NCBI GenBank assembly: GCA_949130485.1
Contig: OX422205.1
Span: 2,772,415 to 2,836,414, forward strand
Direction of reading: 5' to 3'
DNA: 64,000 bases
DNA from: Agelas oroides
Lineage: Eukaryota > Porifera > Demospongiae > Agelasida > Agelasidae
Shown: piece after piece, positions 25,601 through 37,600 of the stretch
How the letters are laid out: the number at the start of each line of letters is the position of its first letter
Position numbering within the stretch: position 1 is the stretch's first letter
Position numbers and translations under genes: made by a program
Notes under the pieces: generated by a model
What the model was told of the DNA's origin: nothing
Database searches by the model: none
Seen by the model: only the letters and a program-made list of their open reading frames with translations

Positions 25601-28600
25601 GCCTTGACTCTCATTCCCACATCTGGGTCGGAGTCTGCCAGACTCACACACTCCTTAGTGGTGCTGCTCTCAGTGACTTAATCAGGTGTTTGGGAGGCCT
25701 AAGCTGGACACATGCTTATCGTTAGATCATACTTAATCCATAAGCTAGGCTAGCGGCACCTTGCTGGGATTGCCAACATATTTTTGTTGCTTTAAGCTGG
25801 GCAAGCTACTAGCGTGATTAATTATTGGGTAATTTGTACAATTATCAGCTTCCTTTGCAATTTGTGACGGCTGTGTCTTGGTAAAGTTATAACGGGACCA
25901 TCCACTGGTCCCTAGGAACCTACCATTTGAAACCCTGAGTCCTCCCTGCGCCTCCACCTACCGGTGTACTAACGCAGGTGAGGCTCGTCATCCCGATGCT
26001 TGGGAGAATGATTCCCAAATAATAATAGTCCCCAGTTTGTGCCCTAGGTACTATGCATGCACAAGTTTACAAGCGGTACCTTTGCTCACCTGTACTAGTA
26101 TTACTGGCCTGCGTCGGAGTGCTGGCTGCGGCCCCTGGCGGAGGTGTCACCGGTGCACCAGGAGGGGGTTGGACCCGAGCGGTTATCAGTCTCTCGATCC
26201 ACGCTTGTTGCTTCAGGGTGGCGGACCGCCGGTCAAGGGGTTGGCCTCACTCACCTCAGCGTCTCCAACACACCAGTCATCATAACTGATACTCTGGTCG
26301 CGTCGGTTGCTGGCTTACGGGAGTCACGTTGCAGATGCTGTAACTGAAACTCAAGTTGTAGTCGTTGTTGAAACGTTGCTGATGCAAAGACTAGATCCCC
26401 TACCGTGGGTTTTTCTTGTTATTTATAGGCCCACTGCACATGATGTCATTAATAACCCGGTAGCCATCTTGGAGGACAGGTGGAGCTAGTTGGAGCAAGG
26501 TGGAGCTGGAGCAAGGTGGAGCTGGAGTAGTCCGAGTATGAGTACGTTCGCATAATGGTGAATTTCTGCGCAGTAGTTGGATGCAGTAATAGGTCAGACA
26601 GGGAGAAAGAGATAAACTTTTATCGCTTACCAGCCGTGATTTTCCATCAAGGTGAAAAAACCTATGAACTAAGTCAAATCTCTGGCTCACAAGAATTCAC
26701 AGGGAAGACCTCAGACCCGAGAAGTATCCTTGTACTCGTGTCTGCTCTTTACACTTCATATTAGGTAATCTAACTATAGTCAAGTACACTAGCTAGCTAC
26801 CTACTAGCAGGCATGAAAACTAAAAGGCTAATCAGTATTTTACCTATCATTCCTGGCTTTATCTAGGGAAGCCCTGTGCCTTGTATGATGAAAATAACCC
26901 CGATTGGGCACCGTCGAAACGTCTTGGGGGAGCACCAGAAAAGTGTACGACAGTAGCTGAAGAGAGGCGTACAAGGGCGGTGTTAAGAAAGGAAAAAAAA
27001 AGAGAGTTTTATATCGGCAGGATGGGGAGGTAGAGTTGGTGACAAGCATCTCACAGAAAACTCTGGACTATTAAACAACTTGCTTCCAGGTGACACAGTA
27101 CTTGCTGATTGTAGATTTGATATTAAGGATTCTGTGGGACACTACTGTGCAACGGTAACTCTACCAGCATTTACAAAAGGGAAGAAGTAACTTAGTGGAA
27201 TTGTAGTGGAGCAAACACGACGCATAGCAAATATAAGAATTCATCTTGAACGGGTTATTGGCAATCTTAGACAAAAATATTCTTTTCTTAGTAATACCCA
27301 GCCTATTGACTACTTACTTAGCAAACCAGGAGAAAGTGTCACTACATTAGATAAGGTTGTTACTGTATGTTGTTCACTGACAAAGCTATGTAATTCAGTC
27401 GTTCCTTTGGACTGAGAGAATATTTATTTTGTACATAATCTTATACAATTGTCATACAATTATTTACCCTTTTTGAACTTCTCATGTTTGCGACAGTCTG
27501 GACAGTACCATGATTTCGATCTAGGTACAGATTTCAATCGTAAACACTCAAGATGGAACCACTGGTAAGGACAGCCTGGATTATCACATCCCACCATTTG
27601 TCCATGTTCACCCTCTTGGCAGTAGCAGTACTTTAGGCAAGTGCCATGCGATGATGTCGATGCTGTTTCAAAACTACTATGGGGAGGTAGGTCACTAGGA
27701 GTAGATAGTGATGACATAATTGTTCTGGAGGGCGGGAAAACAGCTCTGGCAAGATCCCAATTTCACTCTTTGCCTTTCTAACATTCTCTTCCCAGAAGCT
27801 GTTGTGTGGCTTTATTTCTTCAATGTGGATACTTTCTTTGGTGTAAACAACAAAATCGCAGTGGTTGGATCAAGTACAGCAGAAAAGCTGCGTTTGAACC
27901 TGTATAATAATAACGTTATTATGAAATTGCTAAAATCGGACATATACTAAATATGCAGAGCAAAACTTACTTGATAGTAATATGCATGTTGCCTTTTCAG
28001 CTGATTTCTTCCATCTGGTAGCTTTTCAACACAGAAGTCTCTATCCTCAGTTGCAGCATCAACAGTATCACTTTACGACAGAAGGGGCACTGCGTAAATA
28101 TTACAAGAACAGTGTCAATTTTGTGTAAACCAAAAGAAAGGATGAATACTAACCTTTACTTCACAGATTCTTTGCCCACAGCATGAACATTCTACAGTAC
28201 CATCTGGGGAAGCACCAATGAATGGGTACTCAACACTAACAAACAGTCCACACTTTGACACCCTGAGATTTTTGTGCTGAGATTGACTAGTGTATCTTTC
28301 CAGTGCCACCTTTTCATGTTGACATCCCCAGCGAGTAGCAGATGTGCTAAAACGGCACGCTTCTGGGTAACAAATAACCATAATTAGGCTTACAGAAGGA
28401 CTTGCTGGATCAGTGTGACAGGCACTTTTAAACTTTGAAGCTGTGATCCTTCCACATCTCATTCTAAACCATAATCTAGAATGATTCCTAGTACCTGCCT
28501 CGGCAGCACGACCCTGTTTTGCTGTGATGTTGATTTCAGTGTTCCCTGCAATTTCCAGCAGTTCATGGTAACCTAAGCTAAGATATTCAGTCCTATAGAG

Positions 28601-31600
28601 GTCTGAGGGTACCATGGGCAACTCAGGGGCAAGTGATAATGGTACGTAGGCATCACAGTAAGGGGAGACAACAGCAAGTACTGCTGCTGGCTTTGCATCT
28701 GAACATGAAGCCAAACTGTCAAAAAATTGTGAGAGTTCTGTGTTCGATGGTGGAGGAATCGATCTCTTATGTAGCTGCAGGCGCTGAAATACTAACTTCA
28801 GAATTCTTTCTCTTCTTTCCAACAAACTCACTGGAGAGTATGGTACTGACTTCATAGCAGGAGGCATTACCCAGTAGGCACTCTTCTGCGTAACAGTCAG
28901 TGATTCTTTGCTCTCAACTCCAACACCAATGACCCAAAGCAGTGTTGCAACATGGGAACAAGCCTCACCCAGTCCTGCCATGCAATCACAGTGCACAGCA
29001 AGGATTCTTCCATCATCCATAGCTATGATCCATGGAGTGAGTGGTTTTTCACTCAATCTCTGAGAGTGATTTACCTGTACGTAAAAGAATGCCAAGGTGC
29101 TGACTTTAGGCTGCCAACAACAGTTGAAATCAGTAGCTACAGTCAGCAATTACCTTTCCAATAACAATTCTCTTGTTATCAACAGCCTTCACAAGTACTT
29201 CTCTCACCCATCCTCGCACAAAGTTTTGGTAGCAGTCCAAACTCTTGTAGTTGAGCAGGTCTTCTTTAGTGTAGGGGCTTGGACACAGAAACAGGTACAT
29301 GCAGACATGGACGTGCGTAATAGCAGGCCATAAGTCAATGCAAGAGTGCATAAGAACGGGCGGCTAGAGTAAGAGTGTGTAACTCCAATAGAAGCCCGTA
29401 GTCCGGGCAAAATTATTGAACCGTACTAAAAATAGAACATCCGGTCACGTGTGTGCTTAGCAACAATGCTTAATGGCTTATGTCAATGCAGCGTGCACAG
29501 TGCGTGTTACTATTTTTAGTACTGGCGGTAAATTCCGCCCGGTTTCGAATTTTACGTAGTTACACGCTCTTACTCTAGCCGCCCGTTCTTATGCGCTCTT
29601 GGTCAACGTTATCTTGCTATTCGATCCTCGGGATTTCATGGGGATCAGTACCATTCACCAGATCCAGCTTATCCACATATCTTTAAAATTCTTCGAGTCC
29701 ACATCTGCGATTGTAGTATAATATGCCGGAATGAGTCCACGCTGCATCGCTAGCGCTGTGAATCCTGTTGAACCGCATGCATACGCATATGTTTGTCCTC
29801 CAACATGGCGGATAGCAACAGTTACTAAGGAAATTAGACCGGAAGATGACGTCATTGCAACAGGTCTATAGTAACCGCTAGCTCAGGCCCCCTCTTGTCT
29901 CAGTCTTCTCTGCACTTATTGCTCAAAAACTGCTCTGCTGACAGAACACGGCTGTGTGTGCCGTCGATTGCACAACTGCGTGCATTGGCACACTGACAGT
30001 CCGCCTACATTCAGTCAAGTCCTCTCAGCCTTCTCTCTACCTTCTACATCATAATAAATTATTAAGCTGGGCAGAGCCTCCGGGTCCTGTGACAGTGATT
30101 AGTCCGTGCTTTCCTCAATCCAGGGTCCTGCCACAAGGTGTTGCATGGGCTTGTGCTATTCTAATAACTCATTATATTATTTTAGCCCCACCCTTTACAT
30201 TAACCTTGGTAGGCCTATAGCCTGTTGTGAGGTGGGAAAATGAGAAGATGGCAAAGCAATCACTTGTTGAAGTCTGCAAAGAAGTCAGTACCTGATAGTG
30301 GGCCAAGGGCGCATCGAGCGATGTGCCCTTGCTTGGCTTAATGTTTAGCCATAGACTCTTCCTGTATGCATCGCTTCTTTCTCACTCTATCATGTTCCCT
30401 TTCCTTTGCCCTGCTCTCTTGTGACACAGTTGTCCTTTGCTTCCTCTTTTGTGTTCTAGCACAGTAACGTAGAGACTGCTCAGGTTCCGTCGTGGTCTGC
30501 TCATGCAGCGCTCGCATTTGTAATTAAGTGTCAACGCCACCATATGCACGTCATGTCTATACACACGTGTGACTAGACTGCCCATGCTAATGGCCAACTT
30601 GCATGATATGGCCAACTGTCAGGTATTCTCGAGATCAAGTGTCCCTACATGTACAGATATGATGACATTTATGCAGTAGCATGTAGCCAGGAGTCATTTT
30701 TCTGCCATACGTATGAGTCCGGATACAACCATCTCATTGAAAAGGGACCATAATCAAGTACTACAACTTTACGTTATCTCTGCTAACTGGTGTGACTTTT
30801 ATGTATACACCACTAAAGGTATAGCTATAGAGTCAATTTATCCGGACATGGAGTGGAAAGTAAGGAATCTTCCTAAGCAATACTTTTATGATAACATATT
30901 GCTGCCTGAAATCTTGCTCCCAAGAATGAAACCAGGTTTTGTCTTGTAAATACATGATTGTATTATTTTGGTAATAAACCATCAGTGTCAGTCAGCTTAT
31001 TGTACAAGTGTAGAGTAGAAGTTAGTCAATACAGCACATACAAAAAGGCTTGGTCTGCAAAACAAGCTAAAGATACAGGAATAGGCTTATCAAAAAGTAA
31101 TAGTTCTTTATACGTTCAATTGCCCATTCTGAGTGAAGCAATTTTTCTTGTCTCTACCATGTCTTTCTCATCTAGCTGGTCTCGGCCACGCATAACGGGG
31201 GGTATGTTCAATTCTACACCTAAGGGTTGGAACACACCTTCAACATCAAAACCTCGATCTGCCATAATGCTGTCCCCTCTCTAGTAGTTCCACTAGTCCT
31301 GACTCCAGCATGTGTTCTTTGTCGTCCAGAGTACAAGGAGGAAACAAAGCTAATGGCACCTGATGGTGTAATGCCAATCAAGCCTTTAAAAAGTATTAGT
31401 GTTCTTATAGTGTGAAAAGATCACTTGTTGTTCAATGGAGTCAGATGGCTGTACTACTTTCACCTCTATTGCATCCAGTGTTACTCTTGTGGAAGGGTAC
31501 TTTCTTCGAAAACACTGAGGCATGCACTGCTGAATTTGAGCCTTAGATGGCCAGAGTGGAATGCTTTTAAACCTATGTAATAAATGTCCTGGAATTGTAT

Positions 31601-34600
31601 ATGGATAGACACCAAAACAGTCAGCTAAATCTTCTTCTAAATGTCCTACACAAAGCCTAATCATACGTAGTTAGGAAAAATTCCTATAAGGGTGATGATA
31701 GCTTTCTCTGTGGCCCACAATTTCTCCCATGCTGCTTTAAAGCATTTTGAGATCCCCAATACTGGAGACATGAAACTGAAGGGCCAAGGAATTTGAAGCA
31801 TATTTCAAAATGCTTCTGTGACGGAAAACCTGCACTTTGATGTCATTTAGCAATGTAACCATTGAAAGTGTATGTGCCCTTGTCCCATGCAACTGCTTCT
31901 CTAATAATACAACCTTTGCTTCAAGCTCTGCTACTCTGGTCTCCCACTGAAGGTCAGTGCCAACTGACACGGTTTTCTGTTTTGGAGAACATTTCTGTAC
32001 ACACAACTGTACACGTTCCTTGGAAGATTTTCGCTTATGAGCATTTTTATGATGTGGTCTTTTTGGTAGCTTCAAAGTTGGAACTTCATTGCTGTACCTA
32101 TTCTTCCCACTCTGAAAGTGAAGGCTGCATACTCTTGTATTGTCACTCAGCAGCAGATCTTTCCTTCCAATGTTGGAACACAGTGACAACAAATCAGGAT
32201 ACAAGGTAAGCCCAAAAGCCGTACATATATATTTTTTAATGTACACTTTACCTAGCTATTCGTGATCACCTGTGTTCACATGCAGTCCTCCGAAGAACAG
32301 CCACAGAAAACATTTCAGTGCCGATTGGAACAACCCTGACCCCCAGCTGTATCACGTGATCCTATCATGCAAGTCGGCCATTAAAGTGTGACGGATATAC
32401 ATACATACATACATACATACATACATACATACATACATACATACTGTATAGTGGGTTATTTCCATGGGGTGCTAATTTTCGTTATTTTTGTGGTGAACCC
32501 AGGTGTCGCGAAATTTCCCACCTACACTGTCTACGTGTGCTAAATTCAAACCGGCAACATTTGTTATGGCTCTTTTTTGCTACTTGCGCCGCGTTGACAG
32601 CGCCCTTGATCCACATGGCCCCCTTTCTCAAACTGTCCCGCGTGTGGTGATTGAGGAAGTGAACAGAGAAGTGAAGAAGGCAGAAGCACGGCCAAAAAGA
32701 ACGGGGCCATTACCTCTCATTCACCTGGGAAGAGAAGGAGGTATGTGAGCATCAACAGAGTTTGTGCTGCTGTTAGGCACTTCAACGTGAAATTTGGCCA
32801 AGGATCTGAAGGAGAACACTGTGAGAGATTGGGTCAAGGCCTATAACAATGAGCTGCAGAGTAAGAGTGCTTCGACAGAGATTGGAGACGACTTAGCAGT
32901 GATGAAGTTGCTGAGCAACAGATGGGGCAGGCCTTGTCCTTTGCGAGAGAAAATCGATACTGAGGTTCAGACCACCTTCAGAGCCATGCGTGACAATGGA
33001 CCAGTTGTTAACATATCTATTGCCATTGCAACAGCTACAGGAGTGGTTCGCAAGCGAGACAAGTCCTTGTTGAAGGAGAATGGTGGTGCACTAGAGCAGA
33101 TGCTGACGAAGAACTGGGCCAAATCCCTTCTCTATAGATCAACAGGAGGGCAAGGCCAAAGTTCCAGTTGAGCATTTTGAGTAAGTTCCAGTTGAGCATT
33201 TTGAGCAAGAGCCAATTTCTCTTTGACATGAAAGCAACAGTTGAGATGCAAGAGATTCCTCCAGAACTGATCATCAATTGGGATCAGACTGGGGTCAAAA
33301 TTGTGCCACTCTCATCTTGGACAATGGAGCAAAGGGGAGCAAAGCGGGTTGAGATTTCAGGGGTAGATGACAAGCTGCAAATCACAGCTGTCTTTGCTGC
33401 CACCCCTGTTGGAGAGTTTTTGCCTATCCAGCTCATTTATCAAGGCAAGACACCAGTATGCCTTCACACATTCAAGTTCCCAAGTGACTGGAATGTGAAT
33501 GTGACATACACTCTTAATCGATGGTCAAATGAGTAAGCCATGAAGACCTCATCAAGGAGAATTGATGTATTCAAGGCCAGTGCACTGAAGAAGTGCTCCA
33601 AATGCTAGAAGAGAACAACATTGAGTGTGTTTGTGTGCCAGCAATGATCAGTTTCAACCACTGTCTTGATTTGAGTGTGAACAAACCAGCTAAGGAGTTT
33701 CTTTGGGGCGGATTTCAGGAATGGTATGCCAGTCAAATAGTTGATCAACTTGAAGAAGACATGCAGCAAGTCGACATGCGACTGAGTATCGTGAAGCCAC
33801 TTGGCTACCATTGGCTAGTAGCTCTTTATGATTATATCTGTGCCAACCCACCTTCATTGTAAATGGATTCTCTAAAGCTGGCATTTTGGACATTCTTAGT
33901 GTCTGATACATGTAGCCTTTTCCTTCCATTGCTGTACATTAGTGCATTATCTAACAATTATTTGATAAACAAAACTTCAAAGTCAGGTACGTATATATAC
34001 AATATGTATGTATAGATTTTACAAAGGGAATGACACATGGAAAATTATACTAAAACTGAATGAGCAGTTTCTCTTCAAAACACTTCAGAAGGTGGTCCCT
34101 CATTTCAGCCTGGCAAATTATCATCTTTGATGGATCTTCACCAAATGCAAGGCAGGTACAAACTGCTATGGCACAATCACTTCCTCCTTGTTGCTTTGGT
34201 TTATTTACTACAGTCACTCGAAAGGGACTTGTGTGATGGCCAAACATACTCTGGATAGTTTGATGTGTTCCATCATCCAGTGATGTGCACACTGAGTCAA
34301 ACACCCTGACCTCTCCAGGGACACATTGTATAGTGGTTGCAACAATCCAGTGATCACCACGGGAATGGATGACTTGCAGCATGCATGCGTTGGCTTTGAA
34401 GCTTTGTGAATGGGACGGGAACAAGATTGACTGCAACCCATCCAGATTCGGAAACTGTAATCGCAACAGAGTCTGGGCATAGTTTACATGCTGATCTGTC
34501 AGCTTTTTGTCCAGTGGCAAGAACATAGCTGCCACATGAATGGAATGCCAAATGCAACAAATCACAGTCAGTATACTGCATTTGTTGTGCAATGTGTCTG

Positions 34601-37600
34601 TGATAACGTGCAAACATAATTACATCACAACATGAAATTTATGTGATGTTGCAAAGACCAGGGAACACAAAAGTTTTTAAATGAATGTGTTTCAGGCCTA
34701 CAGTTTCTCTTCTTGCTAATAGGTGCCTATATGCATAGCAGAGCTTGATGACATTGTCCAAGCAAAATTTACACTAGTCAGTCAAACTGTCCAAAGATGG
34801 TGATGTCTGACCATATATTCGTTAAAAATGAAAAGAGATATACAAACCTCATCCATATCTACATCTTTTCACAATACAGTGAAGATGTAGGGACAGGGCT
34901 TTGTATGTTTATCTTCACTTTTATATCCTCTCTTGTTTGTGTACTTTTTGGCACGCCATCCCTGCATCTCTTTTCAGTTTTTCTTTCTTGTTTCTGTTTT
35001 CTTGGTAATATTCTCGGTTACATTGTAAAGTAAGCACTATTTCAATCAAGCACAACCACAACCCTATAACTCGAAACCTTACTGACAGTTTGTAATTGTT
35101 CAGGTACGTCCAAGCGTCCAACCACGTACAGGTAGTCTGGACCCCTTATCTCTTGTTGCTTACAGTACAAGCTTTAATCTACCTTGCTTTTATGCCCCAG
35201 ACCTCCATTCTAAAGCTTGGGGTACATTTTTAGTTAAGCTGTCAAGGCATGGACTAGTCCGTACATGAGGCCCAGTAAGTTGTCAAGGCCTGGACGTGAA
35301 GCTGTATAGTGAAACAAAAAGCACTAAATCGGACCAGGCATGATATAGTAGTTAGCAGTGTCTTACTACGTATTGTCAATAGAGTTGTGTATTGCCCTCT
35401 GGCTACTGGAATGGCTACTCATGCTCACAGAAATCGTGTGCGCAATTCTCATTGCCAACCCAAATGCAGTGATTTGTGGTCTCGGGACAAGACTATGCGT
35501 GTGCATGCACACATAATGGCGTCCTACACAACAAGCAGCAGCTGCAGTGTGCTGGAAGAGCTTGGTTTCGGTTCAGTTGAAGACACTGAGTGCTCGTGGA
35601 CCTGCGGGATGAGATAAGAGGCAGTTTCATGCTAAAACCACAGTGAGTACTTGACTTGAGTTATTGCTGCTGAACGAAGAAGAAAGAAAGAATAACAAAA
35701 ATTACACTTTCACTACTGCACACTTTTGCGTATAATTGTCTTCCACAAGGCTCTTGGACAACTCTGTGAGTCTTGCTGATCATAAAAGCACTCAAGGAGG
35801 AAGGCTGGGTGCTGAATACACTTTTAGCGTATTTTGTGGTCATGTTATATGGCTTTTGTTTAAGTATTGCATACATTGCGCATCTGTGCCATCCCTACAT
35901 ATGACTTTCTGGTAATCATGAATGAAAAGCTCAAGATGACCTGTTGCGTATTTCACGTTATGTTTCTAGTTGTAAAACAGTTACAGACTTACAGTTAAAA
36001 GTGATGGAGTATCTTAGGCTTTGCCCAGCTTTCAGCTGGAAGTTTTCATACTGGAAGTCACTGCTTTGTTTCTGTTTTGGTACTTGTAACTTGACCGTCC
36101 AATATCCCTATTTGGTTTGAAATCTGTAGTGAGATTTTGCCACAAGATGGCAATGCCACCATGCCCTCATACCAGGGTGATACAGTGATCTGAGGAACCA
36201 GTAGAGTCGAATCTGGGATTAATCTCTCCAAGTTGGTGGAGACCGTAAGGCCGGAGCCAGTGCTTATTCAAGATGAGAATGTCCAATTTCTGGAGCAGAT
36301 CAATATGTACTCGTTTCCCTGTTGAAATCCTCTACAGTTTCATGTCACAACCCTCATGCTAGCTGGACTAGTAGTGTAAGTGGGCACAGGGCCACAGTTA
36401 GTATGGTCATGGTCTTTACTCTGCAGTGAGTTCCTTTTTTTTCCAAGGGTATACACAGAGAGAACCACTGGCCTGTGAATTGGTAGCATCATAAAAATTG
36501 ACCCTAGGAATCTTTGACATTTAGTGTGGTGAAAGGCTGGCAATGGACTGTTCTAGCATCCATCACAGGGCTCTGAAGTACGTAGCACTTGTAGTCCATT
36601 GTGGTTGAAGCTGGTCAAGCTACCTTCCACTAATTTTGCTTAGACATGACATGTCATACATACATGGCAACGTCTGGGAAGGTTGGCTCTGTGCATATCT
36701 GTTTCTCAGGGATGTCATGCCCATGTTCTCATGAATTGTGTGGACTTCTTTAGGACAGTGGCATTGCTCAGAAGAGTGGTGTTATGCCCAGATTCAGAGT
36801 AGTGCCTCTGTTGGTGGAGTATGGTAACTGTTCTGTAGGGCAAGAGCAAAAGCCACAGACTCCAGAAGCTTTTCATGAATCATGACAACCACCACTTCCA
36901 CCTACTGGGAACCAAGAGGAGAGAATGCACAAAGTCTGAAAGACATTTTCGCTTGCATGCAGCTGTTAATATGTGCCGTATATCAATGTTAGGAGTGTGT
37001 ATGTGCCTCTGTACTATGTGCAGCGCGCGCACTGCCATTTTAGCATTTCCTCCGATATAAGCTTGCTTTAATAATCCATTAAACCTGATACAACATAAGT
37101 GTACAAGATGTGTTTTGAAGAGCTCCCTGGTATGACATTTTGATTACTTTTTACAGGTTTTGCAGCTTGAACAGCTCTTTGGAAAGGACAGTTGAGCTAA
37201 TCCCAATGGCTGACGGTGACACAGTGGCAAAAGTGGGTAACATAATCCATTGTATCAAAAATCAGATAACTCTAGTGTTGAGTGGTCTAGCAAGCTAAAC
37301 CTGGTATACCAGGAAAGATCTGTCATCAGTGAACCAGTATACTTAACCCTTTAACCACTAATGATGAGTGTATTTGTCATCCAACTTAGGCCACATGTAA
37401 TCAGTTGGTGCAATCCACTTTGAAAATACGTATGTAGTTTTGTGCTAGCAGAAAGTGTGGGACAGGGGAGGGATGGGTGTCACCCTTTGTGTGACAGCAC
37501 ATGGTGGCTGTTGTGGCTGGCTGTAGAAAGGCCTTGGTTGGCACTGGATGAAGCATTTCTCTCTTCTTTTGCACAAAGGGGTGTAGAAAATGCTCGACTC

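Larger units (their letters stand above)
26429..29866. mobile_element. ISL2EU-type two-gene DNA transposon inserted in repeat A1
   Basis: TATAG borders both ends (26,424-26,428 and 29,867-29,871), so the duplication is TA or up to TATAG. Inward ends gcccactgcacatgatgtca and gacctgttgcaatgacgtca, then tagccatcttggaggaca / ccgccatgttggaggaca, form an imperfect TIR. Repeat A2 at 14.5 kb shows the same site without the insert. The + strand has a THAP exon and a DDE transposase end; the minus strand has a converging SWIM-YqaJ-PHD gene. MITE 29,341-29,601 sits inside its right end. Confidence 0.85.
14139..30210 (-). mobile_element. old Ngaro/PAT-like tyrosine-recombinase retroelement, split direct repeats
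   Basis: On the minus strand from high to low coordinate: repeat A1 (26,343-30,210, interrupted), gag-like region (25.3-25.65 kb), reverse transcriptase (24.5-25.1 kb), RNase H (23.5-24.1 kb), tyrosine recombinase (23.4 and 15.15-15.98 kb), then B1 (14,761-14,997), A2 (14,475-14,755) and B2 (14,139-14,373). The order A1-coding-B1-A2-B2 is the split-direct-repeat plan known for PAT/Ngaro elements. About 10.8 kb of the 16.1 kb span is later insertions (15,979-23,338 and 26,429-29,866). The copy is broken in several places and clearly not recent: younger elements have entered it and one of those has been entered again. Confidence 0.78.
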
